A stretch of 64,000 bases of DNA from the NCBI GenBank assembly GCA_035456405.1, contig DATIDG010000070.1:62001-126000 (forward strand). Direction: 5' to 3'. The position numbers and the translations under genes are program-made. Under the pieces are notes generated by a model. That model was not told the DNA's origin. It did no database searches and saw nothing but the letters and a program-made list of their open reading frames with translations. Shown here piece by piece: positions 41,977-52,300 of the stretch. The number at the start of each line of letters is the position of its first letter. The stretch's first letter is position 1. The DNA comes from JAGVSZ01 sp035456405 (lineage in GTDB: Bacteria; Pseudomonadota; Gammaproteobacteria; Burkholderiales; SG8-39).

Positions 41977-42621
41977 ATGGTCAAAGAAACCGACCGCTGG
42001 ATCGAAGCATCGGAAGTCATTCCGATGTTCCCGACGATGGTGTGGAAGGTTCTGCTCAGGCCCGAGCTGCACGACCCGCTGGACGAAAGACTGCTGGGGC
42101 TGCTCGAGAAACTGCGGCGCGACCTGCCGATGCTCGAGCCCGGCCGCGGGTGGCAGTCGGAGCGCAACCTGCACGAACGCGAGGAGCTCCAGGATCTCGT
42201 TTCCTGCGCCGGCCACCTGGCGAAGAGCGTGCTTCGGTTCCTGCGGATCGGTTATGCGGCCTTCGAGATCACCGGTTGCTGGGCGACCGTCCTCTCCAAG
42301 GGCGCGGCGCACAAGGCTCACAGCCACCCCAACAACTTCCTGAGCGCGGTCTACTACGTCCGGACTCAGCCGGGCGCCGACACGATCAACTTCCACGACC
42401 CGAGAGCTCAGGCGAGCGTGATCAGGCCGCCGGTGGTAGAGCTCATCGCCGGGAACACCGACCAGGTCGTGGTGAGGGTGTCGAGCGGCACTCTTCTGAT
42501 GTTCCCCTCCTATCTGGAGCACTCCGTCGACGCCAACGCGAGCGAGGGCGAAAGAATCAGCATCAGCGTCAACATCATGTTCTCCGCGTTCACGGAGAAC
42601 CTGAGCAAGCCGCTGTGGTAG
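41977..42621 (+). CDS. TIGR02466 family putative 2-oxoglutarate/Fe(II) oxygenase
   Basis: A 214-aa protein with a cupin-like double-stranded beta-helix. Candidate iron and cofactor residues are the histidines in AHKAHSHPNNFLSAVYYVRT, the aspartate in INFHDPRAQ, the histidine in MFPSYLEHSVDANASEGERI and the arginine in RISISVNIMF. The family is often annotated as a putative 2OG-Fe(II) oxygenase, and the substrate is unknown. It starts 34 bp after queC on the same strand, and its base composition looks somewhat less GC-rich than queC. Confidence 0.8.
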   Translation: MVKETDRWIEASEVIPMFPTMVWKVLLRPELHDPLDERLLGLLEKLRRDLPMLEPGRGWQSERNLHEREELQDLVSCAGHLAKSVLRFLRIGYAAFEITGCWATVLSKGAAHKAHSHPNNFLSAVYYVRTQPGADTINFHDPRAQASVIRPPVVELIAGNTDQVVVRVSSGTLLMFPSYLEHSVDANASEGERISISVNIMFSAFTENLSKPLW

Positions 42622-42678
42622 ATCCGCAGCGGCGGCGAATGGTCGAGGCGCCCGATCGGAAGCCCGGCTTTGGGCCGC

Positions 42679-42981
42679 TCACGCGAGCACGTCCCGCAGC
42701 GACTCGTCCCGCTCGAAGGTCGCCTTCGCGAAGGGGCACAGCGGGATCACTTTCAGCTGCTCGGCGCGCGCCCAGGCCACGGCGGCTTCAACGAGCTGCT
42801 TGCCCGCGCCAGTTCCGCGCAGCGTTTCGTCGACGAACGTGTGGTCGATGATGATGCGTTTGGCGCCGGCCCGGACGTAGGTCATCTCGCCGCGGCGGAC
42901 CGCGTCCCGCTCGATCACGAAAGCGCCGCGGGGCGGCGCCGGGACGTGCCGCACTTCGAACGTCTCGCGCTCTTCTTCCAT
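42679..42981 (-). CDS. GNAT-family N-acetyltransferase (YjdJ-like, short)
   Basis: A 100-aa minimal GNAT protein. GEMTYVRAGAKRIIIDHTFV forms the central strands, and the acetyl-CoA pyrophosphate loop is RGTGAGKQLVEAAVAWARAE. VIPLCPFAKATFERDE closes the fold. AGGAG lies 7 bases before ATG 42981. It is on the same strand as tamB and immediately downstream of it, so it may be the last gene of tamA-tamB. Confidence 0.88.
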   Translation of the reverse strand: MEEERETFEVRHVPAPPRGAFVIERDAVRRGEMTYVRAGAKRIIIDHTFVDETLRGTGAGKQLVEAAVAWARAEQLKVIPLCPFAKATFERDESLRDVLA

Positions 42982-42998
42982 CGGAATGCTCCTGGTCC

Positions 42999-45900
42999 TC
43001 AGTCGAACGAGCGCCGGTAGGTGAAGCCGAAGCTCGACGTCGTCTGGCTCGTCTGCGCGTTCAGGCTCAGCGTGCGCGTGAGCGCGAAGGTGAGCCGAAC
43101 GAGGTTCGCGGCGACGGTGATGCCCTGCTCGTACTCGACGTAGAGGCGGTCCGAGAGCCGTTTGCCGACCGCGACGACCTGCCCGCTGGCCGTGCCGCCC
43201 TGGGCGCCCCGCATGCTGATGTCGTCGAGCCCGATGCCCTCGATGATACGGCGGTGGACCGGCACCGCCTCGTCGGAACTGACGAGCTGCGATGCCGCCG
43301 CCTGCAGGAGCGCGAGGTCGGCGCTCGACGCGTCGGGCGAGGCGCGACCGAGCACGAGCCACGACAGCTTCTCCGCGTCGGGCACGGGCGGACGCGAGGT
43401 GAGCCGCACCTGCGGCGCACGCGCCGTGCCGGTGACCTCCACGCCGGCTTCGACCGCCAGGTTCCTGCGCAGCGCCAGCACGTCGAGCGCCGGGTTGTCG
43501 ATCGGGCCGTCGAACACGAGCCGCCCCCGCTCGATGTCGAGCTTCTGCCCGAACGCCCGGTAGGTGCCGGCCACCGTCTCGATCGACCCGCGAGCGACGA
43601 TCGTCCCGTCGGGGCGCGACTGCACCAGCACCTTCCCGCGCAGGAAGGCGTCGAGCCCCTGGCCGACGACGCGGAAGCGCTGGCCCGGGTCGAGCGTCAT
43701 GTCGACGTCGAGCGGGAGGGCCCGACGGCGCGCGCGCTCCGCCGGCTCGGTGCGCCCGACGATCACCACGTCGTCGCCCAGCCGTCCCGCATCCTGCGCG
43801 GCGAACTCGATGTAGCCCTCGTCGGCGCGCAGCTCGCCGCGCAGCGCGAGCTTAGTCTGCGACAGCGCCGCAGTGCCGGCGCCGGTCACCACCAGTCGCC
43901 GGTCGGGACGATTGAAGATGCGCAAGCCGTCCGCGCGCCAGGCGAGCTTTGCGCCTTCGCCGCCGGCCGCGAGCGTACCGCTCGCGGTCAGCTCGCCGTC
44001 CGGCCCGCGGATCGAGAGATCCTCGAGCACCAGCCGGTCGCCCTCGAGCTTGGCGCGCATCCGGCCGTCGCGAAGCGCAATCCCGTACTGCGGCACGTCG
44101 ACCCTGATCGCGTCGGCAGTGGCGGTCCCGCCGAATGAGGGCGCCCCGAGCGTGCCGCCCAGCGCGAGATCGAGCGCGGCGCGGCCGTTGATGATCGCGT
44201 TGGTTCCCGCCATCTCGTCGAGTACCCGCAGCGTGGCGACGTCGGCTTTGAGCCGGCCGGAGAGCTGCGCGTCCCGCGCGAGCCCGGTCGTGCGGGCATC
44301 GAGCGCGATGACCCCGACGTTCGCGGCGTCCATGCTCCCGGTGGCGGTCACCGCATCGTCGACGAACTTCGCCTCCACCGCGAGCCGCGCGAGCCCCAGC
44401 GCTAGCGCCGGGCTCGACGCGATCACGACGTCGCCGCGCTCGCGCTCGATGCGCGCGGTGCCGTTGATGCGCGGACTCATCTCGATCGACCATTCGCCGC
44501 GCACCCTGAGGTCGGTTCTGGGCTCGGGCTTCCATCCGGCCAGTGCGAGGAGCGGCGCGGCGGGCAGCGCGCGCAGGCTGCCTTCGGTGGCGAGGCGGCC
44601 GTTCTCCCACGCGAACCGCTGCACCGCCAGCTCGGCGTCGAAGCCGCGGAACGCCGCCGCCCCGAGCGCGACGCGGTCGCGGCCGATCTCGAATGGCGCC
44701 GGCGCCGCGAGCGCAAGCGCATAGTCCCCGCGGTTCTCGAGCCGGACGAGCGTGCCGCGCCAGGCGCGCGCCCCGTCCCATTCGCCTTCGAACCGCGCGG
44801 CCGCATCGACCCCCTGCGCCGTCACCGCGAGTTCGATCGGCCGGACTGCGCCCGCTTCGATCCCGCCCTTCGCGGCGAGCGTGTTCAACGGCGGCTGCTC
44901 CCCCCAGCGCAGCTTCTCGCCGCGCACATCGAAGTCGATCGCCGGGCGATCGACAGAGCCGGTGATGGTCGCCTGGCCCGAGAGCCGCCCGGCGGCGCGC
45001 GGGTCGAGCTGCGCGAGGTTGCGCGCGTCGACGTCGAGCGCAAGCGCATCGCCCGGCTGCCCGTACCTGCCTTTCGCGCCGAGGCGATTCGCGCCGAGCG
45101 TCGCGGTTGCGTCGGCGTTGCGCACGCCCCGCGGCGACGCGCTGAACACGCCGCTGCCGGCCAGGGGCACGTCGCGGAGCCGGCTGTCGGCGAGTGTGAA
45201 GCGAACGTCGGCGTGCCATGCCGGCTCCAGAGCGCCTCGGGCGGTGAAGTTCCCGTTCAGCGAGGCCGACGGGTAGTCACCGAACTCCGCCGGGTCGAGT
45301 CGTACGAACTTCGCACGCGCCTCGAACGGCTTCGCATCGGCGAGCGACACCGTGGCCTCGCCGTTCAGCTCCCCCCGACCCGCGGCGGCGCGCAGCCTCG
45401 GGATGCGCACGCGATCGCCTTCGCGCGACGCCGTCGCGGCGATCGCGATGCCCCGCTCGCGCAGGTCGACGTCGACGTGCTGCGCACCCTCGTCGAGCCG
45501 CGCGACGATCCTCCCGGCGAGCCGCGTCTGGCGCAGCGGCGCGTGCAGGCCGCGCAGGTTGAGCGCCTCGACGGCGAGATTCCAGCGGGTGCCTCTTGCG
45601 TCTACCTCGCCGTCGCCGCGCGCGCGTCCGGCCACGCCGAGATCGGCCGTGAGGTCGGTCAGCCGCAACACGGCTCCGTCGAACCCAAACCTGCTCGTTG
45701 CGCTCCTCACCGGCACGAGTCCGGACGTGACCGTCCCCGCTGCGGCGTTCTCGACCACAACGTTTCCCGAGTAGCCGCCGCTTTCGCCGCTCGCGGCGTC
45801 CAGCCGGAGCGTCGCCGCCGTCTTCGGCGCATCGGGCACGAAGGCCGCGAGGTCCACGTCGTGCGCGGTCGCGCGTGCGCGCGCGAGCCAGCGGTCCTCG

Positions 45901-46616
45901 AACGGAGCGAGCCCGAGCTCCCCCTCGATAGTCGCTGCGCCCACCCTGCCATCGATTCGCACATTCATCGAGACCAGGGTCCCGGCGAGGCCGGCCGTCG
46001 CGTCCACGGTCCAGGGTGGAGTAACACGCAGGAATCGCACGCCGCCCTCGATCGGAAACGGCTTCTCCGCGCCGAGCGTCGCCAGCCCGCTCGCGTCGCC
46101 CCACGGCGTGCGCGCACGCTCCAGCTCGAGGCGATGGCCCTGCGGCCCGGCGCGGTAAGCGCCCGCGACGTCGCGGAATTCGAACGTGTCCGCGCCGTCG
46201 ACGAGCGCGATCGACGCGGTCGAGAAGCGATCGACCACGATCGCCAGCGGCACGCCGATCGAGTCGGGCGGCCCGGTCGACGGCGTCGGCAGGATCTCGA
46301 CGCGGACCGACTGCGCCTCGAGCGAGCTCGCTTCGAGCCGCTCGCCGAGCAGGGCCCGCAGGCGCAGGTCGAGGGCGATCTCGGTGGCCGTCACGTGGAT
46401 GTCCTCGTCGGCGTAGGTGACGCGCGCAGCGCGGATCGGACCGAGGAGCGAGCCGCGCGGCGATTCGATCCGCAGCCGGCCGCCGGTGACGCCTTCGAGC
46501 CGGGCCATCACCCAGGCGAGCGCGGTCTCCGACCGCGCCGCCCACCATGCGCCGCCAGCGAGCGCGCAGAGCAGCGCCGCCAGGAGGACGAGCGAGACAA
46601 GCAGGCCGCGCCGCAT
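42999..46616 (-). CDS. tamB: Translocation and assembly module subunit TamB
   Basis: A 1205-aa AsmA-like protein spanning the periplasm, thought to move phospholipids or assist outer-membrane protein insertion together with TamA. A single N-terminal anchor (GLLVSLVLLAALLCALAGGA) is followed by a long beta-rich region with repeated short strands. The DUF490 C-terminal domain is recognisable: LDVDMTLDPGQRFRVVGQGL, RLVFDGPIDNPALDVLALR, KLSWLVLGRASPD, and the ending SQTTSSFGFTYRRSFD. ATG 46616 shares a base with the TamA stop (TGATG), so translation is coupled. Confidence 0.93.
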   Translation of the reverse strand: MRRGLLVSLVLLAALLCALAGGAWWAARSETALAWVMARLEGVTGGRLRIESPRGSLLGPIRAARVTYADEDIHVTATEIALDLRLRALLGERLEASSLEAQSVRVEILPTPSTGPPDSIGVPLAIVVDRFSTASIALVDGADTFEFRDVAGAYRAGPQGHRLELERARTPWGDASGLATLGAEKPFPIEGGVRFLRVTPPWTVDATAGLAGTLVSMNVRIDGRVGAATIEGELGLAPFEDRWLARARATAHDVDLAAFVPDAPKTAATLRLDAASGESGGYSGNVVVENAAAGTVTSGLVPVRSATSRFGFDGAVLRLTDLTADLGVAGRARGDGEVDARGTRWNLAVEALNLRGLHAPLRQTRLAGRIVARLDEGAQHVDVDLRERGIAIAATASREGDRVRIPRLRAAAGRGELNGEATVSLADAKPFEARAKFVRLDPAEFGDYPSASLNGNFTARGALEPAWHADVRFTLADSRLRDVPLAGSGVFSASPRGVRNADATATLGANRLGAKGRYGQPGDALALDVDARNLAQLDPRAAGRLSGQATITGSVDRPAIDFDVRGEKLRWGEQPPLNTLAAKGGIEAGAVRPIELAVTAQGVDAAARFEGEWDGARAWRGTLVRLENRGDYALALAAPAPFEIGRDRVALGAAAFRGFDAELAVQRFAWENGRLATEGSLRALPAAPLLALAGWKPEPRTDLRVRGEWSIEMSPRINGTARIERERGDVVIASSPALALGLARLAVEAKFVDDAVTATGSMDAANVGVIALDARTTGLARDAQLSGRLKADVATLRVLDEMAGTNAIINGRAALDLALGGTLGAPSFGGTATADAIRVDVPQYGIALRDGRMRAKLEGDRLVLEDLSIRGPDGELTASGTLAAGGEGAKLAWRADGLRIFNRPDRRLVVTGAGTAALSQTKLALRGELRADEGYIEFAAQDAGRLGDDVVIVGRTEPAERARRRALPLDVDMTLDPGQRFRVVGQGLDAFLRGKVLVQSRPDGTIVARGSIETVAGTYRAFGQKLDIERGRLVFDGPIDNPALDVLALRRNLAVEAGVEVTGTARAPQVRLTSRPPVPDAEKLSWLVLGRASPDASSADLALLQAAASQLVSSDEAVPVHRRIIEGIGLDDISMRGAQGGTASGQVVAVGKRLSDRLYVEYEQGITVAANLVRLTFALTRTLSLNAQTSQTTSSFGFTYRRSFD

Positions 46617-48391
46617 CAGAACGTGAGCCCCACCGAGAAGTGCAGCCGCACCTTGCCGTCTTCCTCGCCATACGCGACGTCGAGGCGGAACGGGCCGATC
46701 GGGCTCTGCGCGCGCACGCCGACGCCGTAGCCGAGCGCGAAGCGGAAACCGGAGATCTCGTCGGCGGCGTTGCCCGCGTCGATGAACGCCGCCAGGCCGA
46801 TCCCGTCCCAGATCCAGCGCGTGTACTCGCCGCTCACGATCGCCAGGTAGCGCCCGCCGACGACCGCCTCTCCCCGCGTGACGCCCAGGGACTCGAAGTT
46901 GTAGCCGCGCACCGTCGTCGCGCCGCCGGTGCGGAACAGCAGCGACTCCGGGATGCCGTCCCGCGACGAGGCAAGCACCGCACCGGCCTCGGCGCGGAAC
47001 GAGAGCTCGTTCGCGGTGCCGAACGGCACGAACCACGCGAGCCGCCCGATGACGCGGCCGAACCCCTTCGTTGAGACGCCTGGGACTCCGCCGCCGAGCT
47101 CGCTCTGCACGACCAGGCCCCGCCGCGGCGAGAGCAGGTTGTCGGTCGTGCGCCAAGTGTGCACGTAGTCGAGGAACGTCGCATACACGTCCTCGGGCGG
47201 GAAGCCCGACGGCGTCTGCCGCGAGGCGATGTATGCGGCGCCGAACGCAGGCCGCGAGCGCTCGTCGACCGCGGTGGTCCGTACCCCGATACGCCACTCG
47301 TCGGTCGCGAGGTTCTCGATGTCGGTGCTGCGCCACCGCACCCCGACCGTGTCGGCCCAGCCGCTCGGGCGCTCGGGCAGGTCGACGGCGGCCTCGGCCG
47401 ACTGCTGGACCGTCTCGAGGTTGGCGTTGAGACGCAGCCGCCAGTCGCGCGCGAACAAGTCGTTGTTCCGCCAGTCCGCGCCGCCGCGGAATTTCGTGTC
47501 GGTGCTGTAGCCGAGACTGAGCTCGAGGCGGCGCCGCGCCCCTTCGATGACGCTCACGCGCACCGGCACTGCGCCGCCTTCGGCCGCCGTCGGATCGACT
47601 TCGACCTGCACGCTGGCGAAATACCCGGTCGCCACCAGGCGGCGCTGGAAACGCTCCAGCTTCTCGCGGTCGTACGGCTCGCCCGGTGCGAACGTCCAGA
47701 GATTGCTTACGCGCGCCTCGTCGTGGCGCGCCGTGCCGGTGATTCGCAGCGTGCCGAAGCGCAGGGCCGGGCCGCTGTCGATCGTGACCGCGAGCGTCGC
47801 CGTGCGCAGCTCCGGATCGATCCGCGCTTCGCTCGCCGCGATCCGCGCCCCGGCGTAGAGGCGCTCCGAAACGATCTCCACCGCGCGCCGCTTCGTCCGG
47901 TCCCAGTCGACCTGCGTGAACACCGCGCCGACGGGCAGCAGCCAATCCTCGCGGGCGCGCGCGAGCATCGCGTCCTCCTGCGCCCGGTCGCCGGCGATCG
48001 CGCCGGTGAGGCGGATGTCGACGCCAGTCACGCGCGTCGGCTCGCCCGGCTCGACTGCGAGCCGCACGACCTGCGGCTCGGTCCCGGTGTCGAGCGTCGC
48101 GCTCACCTTCGGGGAGAAGTAGCCGTTGGCCGCGAGGATGTCGCGCGCTTCGGTCTCGGCTTCGGTCATGAGGCGACGGAGCAGCTCGGGCGTCATCGTC
48201 TCGTAGCCCTGCCAGCGATGGAGGTCGAGACCGGCGCGCAGCGGCTCACGAAGCGGAAGCGGCGCGTCGATCTCGACGCGGTACTTCACGTACTGCGCCG
48301 GCGTCTGCGCCCACGCCGGCACGGCGAGCGCGAGAAAGAGGACGACGACGGTCGCCCAGTGAGACGGGAAGCGATGGCGCGCGAACGGCAA
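46616..48391 (-). CDS. tamA: Translocation and assembly module outer-membrane subunit TamA
   Basis: Omp85-family outer-membrane barrel (591 aa). A signal peptide ends near residue 28 (AVPAWAQ), then come POTRA domains, and then a 16-strand barrel. The Omp85 signatures include the region GGATTVRGYNFESLGVTRGE, GGRYLAIVSGEYTRWI and a C-terminal strand ending in phenylalanine (FSVGLTF). Its partner tamB follows directly. The 219-bp divergent gap to the gene at 48611 has no promoter I can name. Confidence 0.93.
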   Translation of the reverse strand: MPFARHRFPSHWATVVVLFLALAVPAWAQTPAQYVKYRVEIDAPLPLREPLRAGLDLHRWQGYETMTPELLRRLMTEAETEARDILAANGYFSPKVSATLDTGTEPQVVRLAVEPGEPTRVTGVDIRLTGAIAGDRAQEDAMLARAREDWLLPVGAVFTQVDWDRTKRRAVEIVSERLYAGARIAASEARIDPELRTATLAVTIDSGPALRFGTLRITGTARHDEARVSNLWTFAPGEPYDREKLERFQRRLVATGYFASVQVEVDPTAAEGGAVPVRVSVIEGARRRLELSLGYSTDTKFRGGADWRNNDLFARDWRLRLNANLETVQQSAEAAVDLPERPSGWADTVGVRWRSTDIENLATDEWRIGVRTTAVDERSRPAFGAAYIASRQTPSGFPPEDVYATFLDYVHTWRTTDNLLSPRRGLVVQSELGGGVPGVSTKGFGRVIGRLAWFVPFGTANELSFRAEAGAVLASSRDGIPESLLFRTGGATTVRGYNFESLGVTRGEAVVGGRYLAIVSGEYTRWIWDGIGLAAFIDAGNAADEISGFRFALGYGVGVRAQSPIGPFRLDVAYGEEDGKVRLHFSVGLTF

Positions 48392-48610
48392 CTCGATCGG
48401 CTCGAAGGGGAAACACGCCGTGCGCGGGAGTCGGGTGCGCCGGCGATGCGAAAAGTCCGAGGTGCCATTCTACTGGGCGGGGTGAGCGCGTCGCGGGCGG
48501 CACGCTGCGCGCGGCCGGAGACGTGCCCCTGACGGGCTAAGCCGGGAAGCGGATTGCCCTATGGAGCGAATCGGCTATATCTGGACGCAATCGTCCCGGA
48601 GATATCCCGA

Positions 48611-49294
48611 ATGCCCGAGCAACTCATCGACCTGCCTCAGTGGGCCCAGTGGCTGGTTACTTACAAGGAAGCCCTTCGACCTTTGTCTTGGGTCGTCGCG
48701 TCGTTCGGTGGCGTGTTCGCGGCCCTCATGGCAGTGCGCCAGCTGCGCGAAACGAGATTGTGGAAGAAGACCGAGCTCGCCAAAGACGTTCTCGACGAAA
48801 TCTGGAAGAACGACGAATGCACGGTCGCGATGGCCCTCGTCGATTGGACCAACCGCCCATTCGTCCTGCCATCTGACGACCGACGCGTGCGCATCAAGCG
48901 AGAAGAAGTACTGCGCGCCCTGCGTACGGACGAGAAGGACCTGGCGTTTACTGCGAAGGAAGTATTCATTCGCGACTGCTTCGACAGTCTCCTGGATGCG
49001 TTGCAGAGACTCGAGCACTACATCGAAATCGGTCTGATCGAGTTCGAGGACGTTCAGTTCCCGCTGGAATACACCGTCGCCGAGTTGAGTGGCATGCGGA
49101 GCGTCATCGACCGCTACATCGAAGACTATGGGTTTCGGTACGCCGACCGTTTCCTGAATCGCTATGATTTCTGGGTGCAAAGGGAGAATCATGGACGTTC
49201 GCCCTGCGAGCAGCTAGACGATGTCGCGGACCCATCCCCTCGCCTCCGCGTCCGACACGTCCGTGCGGCAAACAAGATTGGCGCGGCCTGTTAG
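48611..49294 (+). CDS. Hypothetical single-pass membrane protein, atypical composition
   Basis: I do not recognise this 227-aa protein. After a short N-terminus (MPEQLIDLPQWAQWLVTYKE) it has one membrane segment near residues 26-42 (SWVVASFGGVFAALMAV), then a long acidic, helical cytoplasmic-looking domain with many charged and aromatic residues. Its A+T content is clearly higher than that of the flanking tamA and asmA genes, and it is alone on its strand between two minus-strand operons, which suggests acquisition. ATG 48611 was chosen; an upstream TTG at 48554 would add 19 residues. Confidence 0.65.
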   Translation: MPEQLIDLPQWAQWLVTYKEALRPLSWVVASFGGVFAALMAVRQLRETRLWKKTELAKDVLDEIWKNDECTVAMALVDWTNRPFVLPSDDRRVRIKREEVLRALRTDEKDLAFTAKEVFIRDCFDSLLDALQRLEHYIEIGLIEFEDVQFPLEYTVAELSGMRSVIDRYIEDYGFRYADRFLNRYDFWVQRENHGRSPCEQLDDVADPSPRLRVRHVRAANKIGAAC

Positions 49295-49331
49295 CGTGCC
49301 CGTCCCATCGCCCGCGCCTTGCCCTTGGGCC

Positions 49332-52300
49332 TCACCGCCTCGGCTGCCCCACCGCCCGCATCGGATCGGTGCACACGTCCGTGCCGTCGCGCGGGATCGG
49401 GCCGCGAAACAGCGTCTCGAGCGGCACGACGATGACCGACCCGAAGAATCGCGCGATCGTCGCCAGCACGTCGCCCGGGCTCACGCCGATGTTGAAGTCG
49501 CTGACCGTGCCGGTGACCCGGACCGGCGTCTCGAGGCTGAAGAACTGCAGGTCCTTCGCGCGCGGCTGGAAGCGGAAATCGATCGCCTCGGTGCCGAAAT
49601 CCAGGCCGCCCGCGCCGAGCACCCGCATGCGGCTGGTGTCGATCAGCAGCACGTCGCGCGAAAGCACGCCTGCCCGGATGTCGAAACGGCCCACGGCGCA
49701 GTTGACCTGCGACTGGGCGCGGCGATCGAGGACGGGCAGCAGCTCGCGGAAGAGATTCACGACCCACAGGTCGATCTGGCCGGCGCCCAGGTTCCGCGGC
49801 CACACGGCGACGTCGATCCGTCCGTCGGCGTGCGCCATGATCGCGTTGAGCGCGGGCGTCTTCGACGACAGCTCCAGGTTCAGGCTGAACAGTCCCTCCA
49901 TGTCGCTGTCCGGGCGCAGGCGGCGCGCGATGATGCCGTATTCGAAGCGCTCGATGTAGGCGCCGGCGGCGAACTTGATCAGCTGCTCCCTCGGATCGTA
50001 GGCAAGCGACATCCGCAAGGTGCCGCCGGGCAGGTTGACCTCGGCGGGGCCGAGATAGAGCTGCCCCTCGACGAGCTGGGCGCGGAGCGTCCCGTCGCCG
50101 AGCCGATCGGCGCCCGACAGCACCTGCCGCACCGTCACGTCGACGTACGCGTCGAAGCGGCGCAGGAACCCGGCGCTCAGCAGCTGCTGCGTCTGCGACG
50201 CCGCGCCCCTGGCGGTGTCCCGCAGCGCGTCCACGTTCGTCGGCAGGACCGCCGCGGCGGTCCGGCGCTCGGCAAGCGGGAAGTCGTCGAGCTGGATGCG
50301 CGGGGCGGTGACGCGCATGTCGAGGCGCGGACGCGCGCCGGCAACGTCGAGCGTGCCGCGCCCGTTCAGCCGGCTCTCGCCGACCCGCAGGGCGAGGCGG
50401 CGCACTTCGTAGCCGGTCGGCGTCATGGCGAAGGGCCCGCGGATCGACCAGGGCCCCCAGGCCGGCAGCTCGGCGCGCGCGAGCGCGCTCAGCGAGTCTA
50501 GCCGGTCGCCGGCAATCTCGAGCGTGAGCTGTCCCCCGCTGCCGAGCGGCAGCGCCGCCTCGCCCTCGAGCGCAAGCCGCGCACCGGCGCCCCTGGCCTC
50601 GACCGAGAACGGCACCTTCGTCGCGTCGCGCGCAAAGTCGGCAAGCGTGCCGCTCCAGATCAGGATCTCGAGCGACGTGTCGTCGAGCGCGCCGTCGAGC
50701 CGCGCGGCGATGCGTTTGCCCGGGGGTGCGGCCACGACCGCCTCTTTCAGCCGGATCCGTGGCAGCTGCGCCTTCGACGGGCCTTGCACGGTCAGGTCAC
50801 CGCCGAGCAGGCGCGCCTCGAACGACGAGCGCTCGGCGAGGTCGCGCAGCCGGCTACCGCGTCCCACCAGCTCCACCTGCAGCGCGTCGGCGTGCGCCTC
50901 GACATCTTCGGCGACGCCGAGCCTGCGCAGCAGCGCACCGACGTCGACCTTGCCGGTCGACATCGCGAGCGAGGCCTCGGGCACGTCGCGGCGCAGATCG
51001 AGACCGACCAGCCCCTCGAACGGCACGCCGGCAATCCGTGCACCAAACGGCGAGGGTGGCAGATGGCCGTCGCGTATCCGCGCCCCGAAGCCGAGCTCGA
51101 CGATCTCGGCGCGACCGAGCACGACGCGATCGAGGCCGAGACCGATGTCGGCATCGGCAAGCGCGATGCCGTAAGGCAGGATCGGTACGTCGATCGAAGC
51201 GTCGCCTGGGCGCGCGGGCGTGGCGGACGGCTTCGCGCGCAGCGTCTCGAGCTGGGGAACGTCGATGAGCGGGCTGCGCACCGCGGCGACGACGATCGGC
51301 TTGCCGCCGACGACGGTGCGGTGCGCATCGACCGTCAGCTCGCTGCGGCCCAGCATCAGCGTCGTCTCGTCGAGATGCCACTCGTCACGCCGCAAGCGCG
51401 CTCGGCCACCGAGCGCGACCGGGACGTTCGAGTCGGGCGCGACGCCCAGCCAGCTCGCGAGGTCGCCCGAGCGCCGCGCGTCGAGCCGGAACGCGAGATC
51501 GGTGCCGCGCTCGCTCCCGGGCCGCGCAAGCGTGCCGGTGATGCGCGCCGTTGCGCCGGCCGCGACGAGCTCGGCCTCGATCGGCGTGGCCAGCTCGCGC
51601 GCGATGCGCGGCAGGTCGCCGCCGCGGAGCGCTAGCGTTGCGCGGCTGCCGAGCAGCGTGCCGCGCCCCGAGCCGCGCAGGCGCTGCCCGCGCGGAATCG
51701 CGACTTCGAGCGCGTCGAGCGTGAAGGCGACCGGCCGGCCGCCCGCCACGTTGCCGTAGCTCAGCCGCGCGGCCGCCACCGCGAGCCGCACCTCGAGGTC
51801 GCGCACCACCGCGCCTAGCGTTTCGCCGCGACCGTCGAGCCGCAGGTTGAAGCTGCCGAGCCTGCCGTCGACGCCTACGGCGCCGGTGAAGAGGCGCCCG
51901 AGGTCGCCCAGCGGCGAATTCCTCGCGCCGAGCTCGATTGCGAGCGTCGGCGTCGCCGGTGCGGCGTCGAGGTCGAGCCGCCCGGTAAGCGGCACGCCTG
52001 CGATCGTCGCCACCACCGGTGCGCGCACGCCGCGCTCGTCCGCATGCAGCTCGAGGCGGGCGTCGCGGGCATCGCCGATCAGTCCGATCCAGCGCCCGAC
52101 GCGCAGGACGAGATCGGCGTCGACCGGGACCAGGTCGCGCAGCGGCAGCATCTGCCGCGCCAGCTCGTCGTACCCGAGCGGCTCGTCGCGCTCGCGCCGA
52201 TCGACGTCGAGGAACGGGCGCAGATCCAGCGTGGCGACAGTCAGCTCGCCGGTGACTCGCCGCCGCGCGCCGCCCAGCGCGAGGGCGAGCGCGCCGTCGA

